DNA from: VRUE01 sp963697915
Lineage (GTDB): Bacteria; Actinomycetota; Thermoleophilia; Solirubrobacterales; 70-9
Assembly (NCBI GenBank): GCA_963697915.1
Contig: OY969103.1
Location: forward strand, 2,480,001 to 2,544,000
DNA: 64,000 nucleotides
Reading direction: 5' to 3'
In this document: piece by piece, positions 1 to 7,806 of the stretch
How positions within the stretch are numbered: the stretch's first letter is position 1
How the letters are laid out: every line of letters begins with the position of its first letter
The notes under the pieces: model-generated
What the model was told of the DNA's origin: nothing
The model's input: the letters and a program-made list of their open reading frames with translations, nothing else
Databases searched by the model: none
Program-made: the position numbers and the translations under genes

Positions 1-41
1 GGCAGGCGGACCGCTGCCCGCATTCGAGCGGCGAAATTTCA

Positions 42-74
42 ACGCGTTCTCCCTCTATTTCAGAGCAAACGCGT
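42..74 (+). repeat. Degenerate copy of dispersed hairpin repeat A
   Basis: This is a decayed copy of the palindrome seen at 38694-38734 and, reversed, at 53579-53611. The left arm ACGCGTTCTCCCT and the 7-base loop CTATTTC are intact. The right arm has three changes relative to the perfect arm AGGGAGAACGCGT. It lies just beyond the stop codon of the gene at 84-1367. The identity of the loop and outer ACGCGT ends across three loci makes chance unlikely. Confidence 0.7.
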
Positions 75-83
75 GAGGCTGTC

Positions 84-1367
84 TCAGGAGGTGACGGCGA
101 AGCGCAGGCCGGCGCGCTCGAAGCGCTCGATCCTGGCGGTGCCGAGCGCGGCGCCGGGGGTAAGGCAGCCGCAGGGCTCCGGCGTGGCGCCGTCCTCGGC
201 CAGCAGCAGGCCGGCCTCGGCGAACATGCGCGACGTGGCGAGGTAGCCGGGGTGCCCGTCGGCGTCGACGTCGACCCGCAGGTGGTGGCCGCCGACCGTG
301 CGGGCCTCGACCGCGACCTGCCAGGACCAGTCGTGGAGGCGCTCGCCGGTCGGGCCGAAGCCGGACTGGGGGAAGAGGCGGCGCAGCCCGTCGGCGAAGC
401 GCTTGCGGACCGAAGGGCGCGCCCGGGCCAGCGCCCGGAAGCCGATCTGGCTGGCGCTGAGCAGGGCGGCGGCGAGGTAGCGCGCGGGCAGGGATGCGTT
501 CCCGCCGGGGATCGCGACGCCCTCGCGGAAGCGGAAGGGGACCGGCTCGGCGCCGCGGCGGGCGGCCTCGAGCGCGTTGGTGCGCTGGATGATCGCCGGG
601 TTGATGAAGGGGGCGGGGGTCATCGGCGCGACCGCGTCGCCGCGGGCGTTGGCGCGGGGGGCGAGGACGATCGGGCTGCGCTCGCGCACCGCCGCGGCCA
701 GTGCCTCGTCGGTGATCAGCATCGCCGGGTCGGTGACCATCTCGGCGCCCTCGTCGCCAACGACCTCGGCCATGCTCTGCATGGTGCCGCCGGAGACCAT
801 GTCGGAGAGGCCGATCCGCCCGCGCGGCTGCTGAGTGGTGACGAGCAGGTCGGCTTCGGCGAGCTCCTCGTCCCAGCGCTTGCGCGCCTCCTCGGCGGCG
901 AGCAGCACCGAGAGGTCCGGTGGCAGGGCCTCGAAGCCGCTGACCTGGACGACCTTCACCCCGGCTGCCGCGGCGCGCTCGTGATGGGCGTCGATCATGC
1001 GGCGGACGAAGGGGATCTCGCCGGTCAGGTCGACGTAGTGGGCGCCGTTGTCGACGCAGGCCTCGACCACCGGCGCCCCGTAGAGGGTGTAGGGGCCGAC
1101 CAGGTTGAGCACGACCTTGGTCCGCTTCGCCATCGCCGCCAGCGAGGCGGGGTCGCCGGCGTCGGCGACGATCATCTCCGGGGCGCTGACGCCGATCTCG
1201 GCGAGCACGCGCTCGATCTTTGCGGGATCGCGACCGGCGACGGCCCAGGTGGCGCCGACCTCGGACGAGCGTTCAGCCAGGTAGGCGGCGACGCTGCGCC
1301 CAGCGATCCCGCTGACGCCGAAAACGACGACCGAGAACTCCCTGCTGCCGTTGGCTGCCCCCTCCAT
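84..1367 (-). CDS. Saccharopine dehydrogenase-like / trans-acting enoyl reductase-like oxidoreductase
   Basis: A 427-residue NAD(P)-binding protein. The N-terminus carries a Rossmann glycine motif, G17-x2-G20-x2-G23 (FGVSGIAG). It is followed by the pattern NLVGPYTLYGAPVVEAC and YVDLTGE, typical of the saccharopine-dehydrogenase-like family that includes mycobacterial trans-acting enoyl reductase. Its length matches that family (about 400-430). True saccharopine dehydrogenase activity is not implied; substrates of most members are unknown, and lipid-related roles are common. It is the second gene of an apparent operon: the regulator/SRPBCC fusion ends only 10 bases upstream. Family assignment is strong, function weak. 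Confidence 0.85.
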   Translation of the reverse strand: MEGAANGSREFSVVVFGVSGIAGRSVAAYLAERSSEVGATWAVAGRDPAKIERVLAEIGVSAPEMIVADAGDPASLAAMAKRTKVVLNLVGPYTLYGAPVVEACVDNGAHYVDLTGEIPFVRRMIDAHHERAAAAGVKVVQVSGFEALPPDLSVLLAAEEARKRWDEELAEADLLVTTQQPRGRIGLSDMVSGGTMQSMAEVVGDEGAEMVTDPAMLITDEALAAAVRERSPIVLAPRANARGDAVAPMTPAPFINPAIIQRTNALEAARRGAEPVPFRFREGVAIPGGNASLPARYLAAALLSASQIGFRALARARPSVRKRFADGLRRLFPQSGFGPTGERLHDWSWQVAVEARTVGGHHLRVDVDADGHPGYLATSRMFAEAGLLLAEDGATPEPCGCLTPGAALGTARIERFERAGLRFAVTS

Positions 1368-1377
1368 GCCCCGCAGG

Positions 1378-2145
1378 CTATACCGCTCCGGAATAACGCA
1401 GCGATCCCGGCGTGTCGAGCTGCTCGCCGCTCTCCAGCAAAGTCTTGAGCCCGGAGAGGATCATCGGCCAGCCGCCGAACAGTTCGTCGTTGGCGCCCTC
1501 GCGCAGTTGGTCGTGGGTGACGGTCAGCCGGCAGGAGCTGCCGATCGGCTCGATCTCCCAGGTCACCCGCGAGGTTCCTTCGGACTTCACCTGGTCGCTC
1601 CAGAGCGCGGTGAAGCTCTGCACGAGGCGGCGCGGGGGGTCGACCTCGAGGTTCTCGCCCGCGCTGATCGCGATGCCCGCCTGGGCGTGCTTGGCCTTGT
1701 AGGGCGAGCCCGGCTTCCAGTCGGACTCGACCCCGACCCCGAAGCTGTACTTCTGGCGCAGCTCGCTGTCGGTGATCGCCTCCCAGAGGCGCTCCGGCGT
1801 CGTCTTGATGTAGATCTCGAAGACCTTCTCCATCGTTGGTTCCTCCTCGATGTCGTGTTTGAGCTCGCTGAGGCCGGCGGCCCAGGGCTCGGCGTACTTG
1901 CTCACCCAGCGGTCGTGGACGAGCCGAATCGGGACGGGGTTGAGGAAGTGCAGCTTCTCGCGACCGCGCCGCTTGCTGACCACCAGGCCGGCGCCTTCCA
2001 GCACCTTGAGGTGCTTCATCACGCCGAACCGGGTCATCGGCAGTCGCTCCTCCAGGGCGCCCAGCGTCTGCCCGTCCTCCTCGAAGAGGGCGTCGAGCAA
2101 CGTCCGCCGCGACGGATCGGCCAGGGCCTTGAACACCTCGTCCAT
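1378..2145 (-). CDS. ArsR-type HTH fused to an SRPBCC/AHSA1 domain
   Basis: A 255-residue two-domain protein. Residues 1-100 form an ArsR-like winged helix (MDEVFKALADPSRRTLLDAL, then GVMKHLKVLEGAGLV). Residues 105-255 form an AHSA1/SRPBCC hydrophobic-ligand fold (MEKVFEIYIKTTPERLWEAI). Such fusions are ligand-responsive repressors in actinobacteria. I place the start at 2145 rather than an earlier in-frame GTG at 2166, because the earlier codon would lie inside a palindromic operator. It heads the operon with the oxidoreductase at 84-1367 and probably represses itself. The ligand is unknown. Confidence 0.85.
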   Translation of the reverse strand: MDEVFKALADPSRRTLLDALFEEDGQTLGALEERLPMTRFGVMKHLKVLEGAGLVVSKRRGREKLHFLNPVPIRLVHDRWVSKYAEPWAAGLSELKHDIEEEPTMEKVFEIYIKTTPERLWEAITDSELRQKYSFGVGVESDWKPGSPYKAKHAQAGIAISAGENLEVDPPRRLVQSFTALWSDQVKSEGTSRVTWEIEPIGSSCRLTVTHDQLREGANDELFGGWPMILSGLKTLLESGEQLDTPGSLRYSGAV

Positions 2146-2156
2146 GACCGGATAAT

Positions 2157-2176
2157 AGGTGACCAACTAGTCACCT
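2157..2176. promoter_or_regulatory. Palindromic operator of the ArsR-SRPBCC gene
   Basis: Perfect inverted repeat AGGTGAC-N6-GTCACCT, 12 bases upstream of the ArsR-SRPBCC start codon. The arm length and position fit an autoregulatory ArsR-family operator. Binding is inferred. Confidence 0.6.
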
Positions 2177-2262
2177 GTCAACCCTGAGGCTACCCAGGCT
2201 CGATCAGGCCAATCGAATACTCGGGTTGCCCATTACGCGCTGTCCGGTTAGGGTGGGCGCCC

Positions 2263-2544
2263 ATGGCGGTCAAACTCCATCGCTGCTCCCTGATGTGGGC
2301 GAAGATGAACTCGCATCCGTGTTGGCGCGTGCAGAAGGCGCTCGACGAGCAGGGGATCGAGTACGAGGTCGTCAAGGGCCCGCTGCGGCCGGGCAAGCGC
2401 ACGGAACTGGACCAGATCTCTGGCCAGAAGAAATTCCCGGCGATCGAGTTCGAGGACGGCAGCGCCTACCGCGAGGAATCGGCCGACATGGCCAAGCGGA
2501 TCCGCGCCGGCAAGCTCTTCGAGTCGACCGGGGACCCGGCGTAG
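2263..2544 (+). CDS. Glutaredoxin/GST N-terminal-like thioredoxin-fold protein
   Basis: A 93-residue single-domain protein resembling the N-terminal thioredoxin fold of glutathione S-transferases: beta strand MAVKLHRCSLMW, helix around HPCWRVQKALDEQGIEYE, then QISGQKKFPAIEFEDG with the cis-proline (KFPAIE), and EESADMAKRI. The usual all-helical GST C-domain is absent. The motif CxxC is not present; Cys8 and Cys20 are far apart. A redox or thiol-binding role is plausible but unproven. The stop overlaps the beginning of the DUF1330 reading frame at 2541. Confidence 0.75.
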   Translation: MAVKLHRCSLMWAKMNSHPCWRVQKALDEQGIEYEVVKGPLRPGKRTELDQISGQKKFPAIEFEDGSAYREESADMAKRIRAGKLFESTGDPA

Positions 2545-2933
2545 ACACCTCGGCGCTACCGGAGCGGCCGAACCAGGAGGGGTTCGCCGCCTTCAACGGC
2601 CGCGCCGACGACGGCAAGCCGGTCGTGATGCTGAACCTGCTCGCCTTCGAGCCCGACGGCGGCCGCGATCGCTACATGGAATACGGCGTCGCCGTCGCCC
2701 CGCTGCTGGAGAAGGCCGGTGGGCGGATCGTCTTCGCCGGAGAGCCCGCGACCGTGCTGCTGGGCGACGAGTCCTGGGACATGGTCGCTCTGGTCGAGTA
2801 CCCGACCCGGCAGGCCTTCCTCGACATGATCGGCTCGCCCGAGTACGGCGAGGTCGCCCACCTCCGCACCGAGGCGCTGACCAGGGGCGAGCTCCACCCG
2901 ATGGACCCCGCCGACGCCGCGGAAATCCCTTAG
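2541..2933 (+). CDS. DUF1330-family protein, start codon unresolved
   Basis: The frame ending at 2933 encodes a ferredoxin-like DUF1330 domain: DGKPVVMLNLLAFEPDGG, YGVAVAPLLEKAGGRIVFAG, then VALVEYPTRQAFLDMIGSPEY. Homology-like sequence starts about residue 3 after position 2541, but no ATG, GTG or TTG exists there. Position 2541 is GTA and overlaps the TAG stop of the preceding gene, with a GGGGA purine run about 8 bases before it. The first conventional starts are GTG 2625 and ATG 2628, which would remove the first helix. Either the start is non-canonical or a point change has damaged it, or it is made as a fusion with the upstream frame. The 5' coordinate is therefore approximate. Confidence 0.6.
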   Translation, partial: VDTSALPERPNQEGFAAFNGRADDGKPVVMLNLLAFEPDGGRDRYMEYGVAVAPLLEKAGGRIVFAGEPATVLLGDESWDMVALVEYPTRQAFLDMIGSPEYGEVAHLRTEALTRGELHPMDPADAAEIP

Positions 2934-2938
2934 GCGCG

Positions 2939-3463
2939 CTAGGGCGTAACGGGGTCGCGCGGCCGCAGCCGCATCGCCAGGCCGGCGAGCAGGTAGAGGA
3001 TCGCGGCGGCGAGCAGGGCGAACTTGATGCTGGCGAAGATCGTCGCGAGGACGGGGAAGGCCGCGCCGGCGCCGTCGAGGGTGAGCAGAAGGCAGATGTT
3101 CTCCAGTGCGTCGAAGCCGGCGACGAGCGCGCCGAAGGTGACGACGAAGCGGCCGATCGAGGCGAGCCGGCGCCAGCCCCGCTCGAGCGCCAGGTCGCGG
3201 GTGGCGGCGAGTGCGAGGGTGAGGAAGGCGCCGTAGGCGAGTAGGAAGGCGAAGTCGATCCAGAGCGACTCGCGGGCCGCGTCCTGGCCCTCCTCGCCCC
3301 ATTCGGCCATGATCTCGTCGGCTCGGTCCTGGCCGCCGGTCAGCTCGAAGGGGACGATTCCCGGCCCGCCCGTGTCCTGCATGCGCTCGTCCGCAGGCGC
3401 CATCGCCAAGAGCAGCAACACCGTCGCGATCGCCGTCGCGACCATCCCCCGTCCGCGCGTCAT
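2939..3463 (-). CDS. Membrane protein of unknown function
   Basis: A 174-residue protein with four apparent transmembrane segments: an N-terminal MVATAIATVLLLLAM stretch, then segments around residues 70-85, 100-122 and 138-160. A soluble loop (residues 25-65) faces one side. I do not recognise a family beyond a generic integral membrane protein. ATG 3463 is chosen because it directly precedes a positively charged signal-anchor start (MTRGRG). It converges with the DUF1330 gene (5 bases between stops) and is divergent from the broken nitroreductase at 3506. Confidence 0.7.
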   Translation of the reverse strand: MTRGRGMVATAIATVLLLLAMAPADERMQDTGGPGIVPFELTGGQDRADEIMAEWGEEGQDAARESLWIDFAFLLAYGAFLTLALAATRDLALERGWRRLASIGRFVVTFGALVAGFDALENICLLLTLDGAGAAFPVLATIFASIKFALLAAAILYLLAGLAMRLRPRDPVTP

Positions 3464-3505
3464 GTCCCCATTATGCCCCCCGCGCCCGACCGATCGGAGG
3501 TTCTG

Positions 3506-4030
3506 ATGGCGTTCCAGCGCAACCTGCCCCACGTTGACCCCGGTGCTCCCCAGAGCGCCTTCCGGCAAGCAATGCTCCGCCAGATGAGCCGGCCCGCGGT
3601 CGTGACGACGGAGGGCGGGAAGCCGTTCCAGCTCACCGCCTGGCGCCTGGTCCCGATCCTGATGTGGCTCACCGGCGGCCGCTTCGCCTCGCTGCCCCAT
3701 TCCCAGTCGGCGTCATCGAGACTCGCGACGCCCGCAACGGGAAGCGCCACCGCCGCGTCGTCATCTACTTCCACGACGGCGAGTGCGTGACCGTCATCCC
3801 CTTCAAGGCAGGCCTCCCCGACGACCCGTTCTGGTTCCGGAACGCCCTCGCGGACCCCGCCGTCAAGTTCGAACCACAGCAGTTCACGGCCGCGCCGATC
3901 GAGGACGAGCCGACCCAGCAGCGCCTCTGGGATTTAGCCGACCACTTTCTACCCACCCTCGGCCGAGTACCGCCGCCGCGCCGCCCAAGTCGGCCGCACG
4001 ATCCCCCTCCTCCAGCTCATCCCACGCTGA
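3506..4030 (+). pseudogene. Frameshifted deazaflavin (F420)-dependent nitroreductase-like gene
   Basis: Three pieces of one protein lie in two frames. Residues from ATG 3506 (good GGAGG site upstream) run to about LMWLTGGRFASLP near 3690-3700. The next part, PVGVIETRDARNGKRHRRV...YFHDGECVTVIPFKAG...PDDPFWFRNALADPAVKF, is in another frame to about 3935. The C-terminus YPPSAEYRRRAAQVGRTIPL returns to the first frame and stops at 4030. Joined, they give a typical DDN-family protein of about 170 residues (pattern: ETRG-x-SGKPRR ... HPAWYxNLxANP). Two compensating indels indicate a pseudogene or two sequencing errors. F420 use is a family-level inference. Confidence 0.65.
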
Positions 4031-4046
4031 CCTCCAGCCCAACAGA

Positions 4047-4075
4047 AAACGCCCCGCCGGGGAGGCGAGGCGTTT
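4047..4075 (+). terminator. Hairpin after the nitroreductase remnant
   Basis: Arms AAACGCCCCGCC and GGCGAGGCGTTT pair over 12 bases with one mismatch around a 5-base loop. It starts 16 bases after the stop at 4030. The 3' side has only a short T run within the arm, so termination strength is uncertain. Confidence 0.5.
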
Positions 4076-4429
4076 CTGGGGTTACTACAGGGAGGAGAGA
4101 TATGTATCTCTATATATGTGGATCCGTGGGAGGTAGGTTGGCCCTGAATGTGCCGCGGGGGAGAGCTGATGGGAGTCAACTCGCCATATGGGCGGCGCCG
4201 AGCCAGCCAAGAAGTCTCGTTAAGCCCTTATCGATCCTCTCTCATGAATCCTTGAATCAAGATACGAACATACGTGCGATTTGTGTGTGAGTCGAGTCAC
4301 AGAGACCCGACAACAGGCGACTGGTGGATCGCTTGATCGATTCTGATACCCAATTCTAAGGTCCCGGTAAACATCTGGCAAGGGTTTCCCATGGCCCTGC
4401 CTGGACGGTTGTACCGTTCCCACGGCGAG
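4076..4429. other. AT-richer non-coding stretch before tlyA
   Basis: About 350 bases with visibly lower GC than the flanks. No convincing ORF is seen on either strand. It contains a short perfect hairpin AGAGAT-ATGT-ATCTCT near 4097-4112 and many TATA-like steps. It may hold the tlyA operon promoter, a decayed insertion or an unrecognised RNA. I find no tRNA or rRNA match. Confidence 0.5.
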
Positions 4430-5215
4430 ATGGGCTCTAAAGCGCGGATAGACGCGGTTCTGGCCGAGCGGGGCCTCTTTCCCTCACGCTCCGCGGCCGC
4501 CGCTGCGGTGCGGGCGGGCGAGGTCAGGGTCGGCGAGGACGGCCCGGTGGCCCTGCGGCCGAGCCAACCGGTCGATCCCGAGGCCGATCTGCGGGTCATC
4601 GGCGGCGCCCGCTTCGTCTCCCGCGGCGGCATCAAGCTCGACAACGCGCTCGGCGCGCTCGGCCTCGACGTCGCCGGCCGCGACTGCCTCGACGTCGGCG
4701 CCTCGACCGGCGGCTTCACCGACTGCCTCCTGCAGCGCGGCGCCGCCCGGGTCGTCGCCCTCGACGTCGCCTACGGCCAGATCGACCAGCGCCTGCGCGA
4801 GGATCCCCGCGTGACCGTGATCGAGCGCCAGAACGCCCGCGCCCTGACCCCGGCCGAACTGCCCTTCGCGCCCGGCCTCGCCACCGTCGACGTCTCCTTC
4901 ATCTCGCTGGCCAAGGTGTTGCCCGCGGTCGCCTCCTGCATGGCGCCGGGGGGCGAGGTCCTGGCGATGGTCAAGCCCCAGTTCGAGCTCGGTCGCGAGC
5001 GGGTCAAGAAGGGCGTGGTCCGCGACGCCGCCGACCGGCGCGAGGCGATCCTCGCTGTCGCCGGTGCCGCCGCTGAGCTCGGTCTGCCGGTACGGGGTTT
5101 TGCCTCCTCGGGCCTGCCTGGGCCGAAGGGCAACCGCGAGACCTTCGTCTGGTGCGGTGGGGAGGGCGAGCCGCTGACCGACCCCGAGGCCGCCGCCTTG
5201 GAGGTGGACCCGTGA
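4430..5215 (+). CDS. tlyA: TlyA family 2'-O-methyltransferase / haemolysin-like
   Basis: A 261-residue protein with an N-terminal S4 RNA-binding domain (RIDAVLAERGLFPSRSAAAAAV) and a C-terminal FtsJ-type SAM methyltransferase domain (LDVGASTGGFTDCLL at residues 87-101, then VDVSFISL and MVKPQFELG). In mycobacteria, TlyA 2'-O-methylates 16S and 23S rRNA and confers capreomycin sensitivity. I use ATG 4430 because family members begin just before the S4 domain; an in-frame ATG at 4391 would add 13 residues. The stop overlaps the nadK start (GTGA), as in many actinobacterial tlyA-nadK-recN operons. Confidence 0.93.
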   Translation: MGSKARIDAVLAERGLFPSRSAAAAAVRAGEVRVGEDGPVALRPSQPVDPEADLRVIGGARFVSRGGIKLDNALGALGLDVAGRDCLDVGASTGGFTDCLLQRGAARVVALDVAYGQIDQRLREDPRVTVIERQNARALTPAELPFAPGLATVDVSFISLAKVLPAVASCMAPGGEVLAMVKPQFELGRERVKKGVVRDAADRREAILAVAGAAAELGLPVRGFASSGLPGPKGNRETFVWCGGEGEPLTDPEAAALEVDP

Positions 5216-6063
5216 GCGAGCGCGTCGCCGTCCTGCTCACCCACTCGCACCCGCCGGCGACGACCGAGGCGGTGCGGCTCGCCGTGGCCGCCGCCGAGGG
5301 GGCGGGCTGGCGCTTGCTCGCCACAGAGTCCGAGATCGGCAAGCACGGCGACGCCGCCGCCGGGGTCGAGACGGTCGAGTCGCTGCCCCGCCAGCCCGAC
5401 CTCTGCCTGGTGCTCGGCGGCGACGGCTCGATCCTCCACGCGTTGCGCCACTTCGCGGGCAGCGGCGTGCCCGTCTTCGGGGTCAACTTCGGCACCGTCG
5501 GCTTCCTCGCCGCGGTCGAGCGCGGCGACGCGGCCGAGGGGATGCGGCGCGCCTTCGCCGGCGAGACAGAGACGATCGAGCTTCCGGGGCTCGGGGTCGA
5601 GGTCGAGGGCGAGCGGCGGGTCGCCCTCAACGACATCGGCATCCTGCGCCGCCCGCACGAGCGGGTCGCCGAGCTGAGCTACCGGATCACCGGCGAGGAG
5701 GTCGGCCACGTGCGCTGCGACGGCCTCGTCGCCGCCACGCCGGTCGGCTCGACCGGCTACAACCTCGCCAACCAGGGCCCGATCCTCGCCTGGGGTGTGG
5801 AGGGCTACGTCGTCTCCTACGTGGCGCCGCACTCGCTCACCGCGCGCGCCCTGGTCGTCGCCCCCGAAGACGTGCTCCACGTCGGCAACGCCGCCGACCG
5901 CGAGCCGGTCGACATCGCGATCGACGGCGAGCACACGGGCACCCTGGCGGCCGGGGCGGAGCTCGAGATCAGCTTCGCTGACGGGGTTGGCCGCCTCGCC
6001 CAGCTGCCCGGAACCAGCTTCTACCAGCGCATTCGCGAGAAGTTCGGCCATCTAGCGGTCTGA
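5212..6063 (+). CDS. nadK: NAD kinase
   Basis: A 283-residue ATP-NAD kinase that makes NADP+ from NAD+. Diagnostic motifs are GGDGS (residues 69-73), NFGTVGFLA, the NDI/LRR segment (VALNDIGILRRPHE) and the glycine-rich GSTGYNLANQGPI. GTG 5212 is the start because it overlaps the tlyA stop (GTGA) and gives normal family length. It is the middle gene of tlyA-nadK-recN. Confidence 0.95.
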   Translation: MSERVAVLLTHSHPPATTEAVRLAVAAAEGAGWRLLATESEIGKHGDAAAGVETVESLPRQPDLCLVLGGDGSILHALRHFAGSGVPVFGVNFGTVGFLAAVERGDAAEGMRRAFAGETETIELPGLGVEVEGERRVALNDIGILRRPHERVAELSYRITGEEVGHVRCDGLVAATPVGSTGYNLANQGPILAWGVEGYVVSYVAPHSLTARALVVAPEDVLHVGNAADREPVDIAIDGEHTGTLAAGAELEISFADGVGRLAQLPGTSFYQRIREKFGHLAV

Positions 6064-6104
6064 GCGCCCCCAAGTAGGTCCGCTCCCGTTGGTACACAGG
6101 AGGC

Positions 6105-7787
6105 GTGCTCCGTGAGCTGCGCATCGAGAACCTGTTGCTGATCGAGGCGGCGGAGTTGAGGCTGGGGGAGGGGCTGAACGCGATCACCGGCGAGACCGGT
6201 GCCGGCAAGACGGTCCTGGCGCGCTCGCTCGACCTGCTGATGGGCGGCAAGGCGCGTCCGCAGATCGTCCGCCCGGGGGCCGAGGAGGCCTGGGTCGAGG
6301 GGGTCTTCGACCTGCCGGAGGGGTTGCTGGAGGACCCCGAGCTGGCCGAGATCGCCGAGCGCCTGCCGCAGGGCGCCGCGGAGATCGTGTTGGGGCGGCG
6401 GGTCTCGGCCTCGGGCCGCTCATCCGCCTTCCTCGCCGGCCGCGCTGCCCCGGCCGGTGACCTGAAGCTGCTCGGCGGCCGCCTGCTCGCCTTCTACGGC
6501 CAGCACGAGCACCGCAAGCTGACGATCGCCACGGCGCAGATGGACGTCCTCGACGGCTTCGCCGGCGCCGAGCACCTGGCCCTGCGCGAGCGCTACCGCG
6601 ACGCTCACCGCGAGTGCGCGCGGCTCGCCGCCGAGCTGGCCGAGCTGCGCGAGCGCGACGGCTCGCGCGAGCGGGACCTCGACCTCTACCGCTACGAGCT
6701 CGCCGAGATCGACGCGGTCGCCCCCGACGCCGCCGAGGAGGCCGAGTTGGGCGCCGAGCGCGAGCGCCTGCGCCACGCCGAGGGCCTGCGCGAGGCGGCC
6801 GCCGGCGCGCTCACCGCGGCGGCCGGGGTCGAGGAGGACGGCGGCGGCGCGGCCGGCGCCCTCGCCCAGGCCGAGGCACGACTGCAGGGCGCCGAGGGCG
6901 TCGACCCCGACCTCGATGCCCTCGGGGCCCGCCTCGCCGCGCTCGCCGTCGAGCTCGGCGACGTGGCCGGCGAGCTGCGCGGTTACCTGGAGGGAATCGA
7001 GGCCGACCCGGGCCGGCTCGCCGCGATCGAAGAGCGGCTGGAGGCGATCGAGCGGCTGCAGCGCAAGCACGGCGGCAGCGTCGAGTCGGTGCTCGCTCAC
7101 GCCGAGCGCTGCCGGGCCGAGATCGAGCGGCTCGAGGGGGCGGAGAGCCGCGACGCCGAGGCCGAGGCGGCGCTCGCCAAAGCGGAGAGGAAGCGGGAGA
7201 AGCTCGGCAGGGAGATGAGCGTTGGCCGGGCCGACGCTGTCGAGCCGCTGCGGGCGCGGGTCGCGGAGGAGCTCGAGCAGTTGGCGATGCCGGGGGCGAG
7301 CCTCGAGGTTGTCCTCGAGGCGCACCCCGAGCATCCCGGCCCGAACGGGTACGAGGCGGTCGAGCTGCGCCTCGCCCCGAACCCGGGGATCGAGGCGGCG
7401 CCGCTGCGCGACGCGGCCTCCGGCGGCGAGCTCTCGCGGGTGATGCTCGCCCTCACCGGCCTCGGCGAGGGCGCCGGCGCCGGCACGCTCGTCTTCGACG
7501 AGATCGACGCTGGGGTCGGCGGCGTGACCGCGCGGGTGGTCGGCGAGCGGCTGCGCGACCTGGGCGAGTCGCGGCAGGTCATCTGCATCACCCACCTGCC
7601 CCAGGTCGCCTCGCTGGCGCCGGCCCACTTCCGGCTCGAGAAGGACCTCGGCGGCGAGCCGGCGACCGCCACCGTGCAGCGCCTCGACGGCGAGGGGGTC
7701 GTCGAGGAGATCCGCCGCATGCTCGGCGGCGGCAGCGGCGACGAGGCGGCCGACCGCCACGCCCGCGAGCTGCTCGCGGCTGCCTGA
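6105..7787 (+). CDS. recN: DNA repair protein RecN
   Basis: A 560-residue SMC-like ATPase acting early in double-strand-break repair. The N-terminal head has Walker A GETGAGKT (residues 29-36) and FYGQHEH; a long Glu/Arg/Ala-rich coiled coil fills about residues 150-390. The C-terminal head has the signature SGGELSRVMLAL and Walker B LVFDEIDAGVGG, then ITHLPQVA. The start is GTG, 41 bases after nadK and preceded by ACAGGAGG. Length is normal. Confidence 0.96.
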   Translation: MLRELRIENLLLIEAAELRLGEGLNAITGETGAGKTVLARSLDLLMGGKARPQIVRPGAEEAWVEGVFDLPEGLLEDPELAEIAERLPQGAAEIVLGRRVSASGRSSAFLAGRAAPAGDLKLLGGRLLAFYGQHEHRKLTIATAQMDVLDGFAGAEHLALRERYRDAHRECARLAAELAELRERDGSRERDLDLYRYELAEIDAVAPDAAEEAELGAERERLRHAEGLREAAAGALTAAAGVEEDGGGAAGALAQAEARLQGAEGVDPDLDALGARLAALAVELGDVAGELRGYLEGIEADPGRLAAIEERLEAIERLQRKHGGSVESVLAHAERCRAEIERLEGAESRDAEAEAALAKAERKREKLGREMSVGRADAVEPLRARVAEELEQLAMPGASLEVVLEAHPEHPGPNGYEAVELRLAPNPGIEAAPLRDAASGGELSRVMLALTGLGEGAGAGTLVFDEIDAGVGGVTARVVGERLRDLGESRQVICITHLPQVASLAPAHFRLEKDLGGEPATATVQRLDGEGVVEEIRRMLGGGSGDEAADRHARELLAAA

Positions 7788-7806
7788 GGGCGGTTAACCT
7801 CACACC

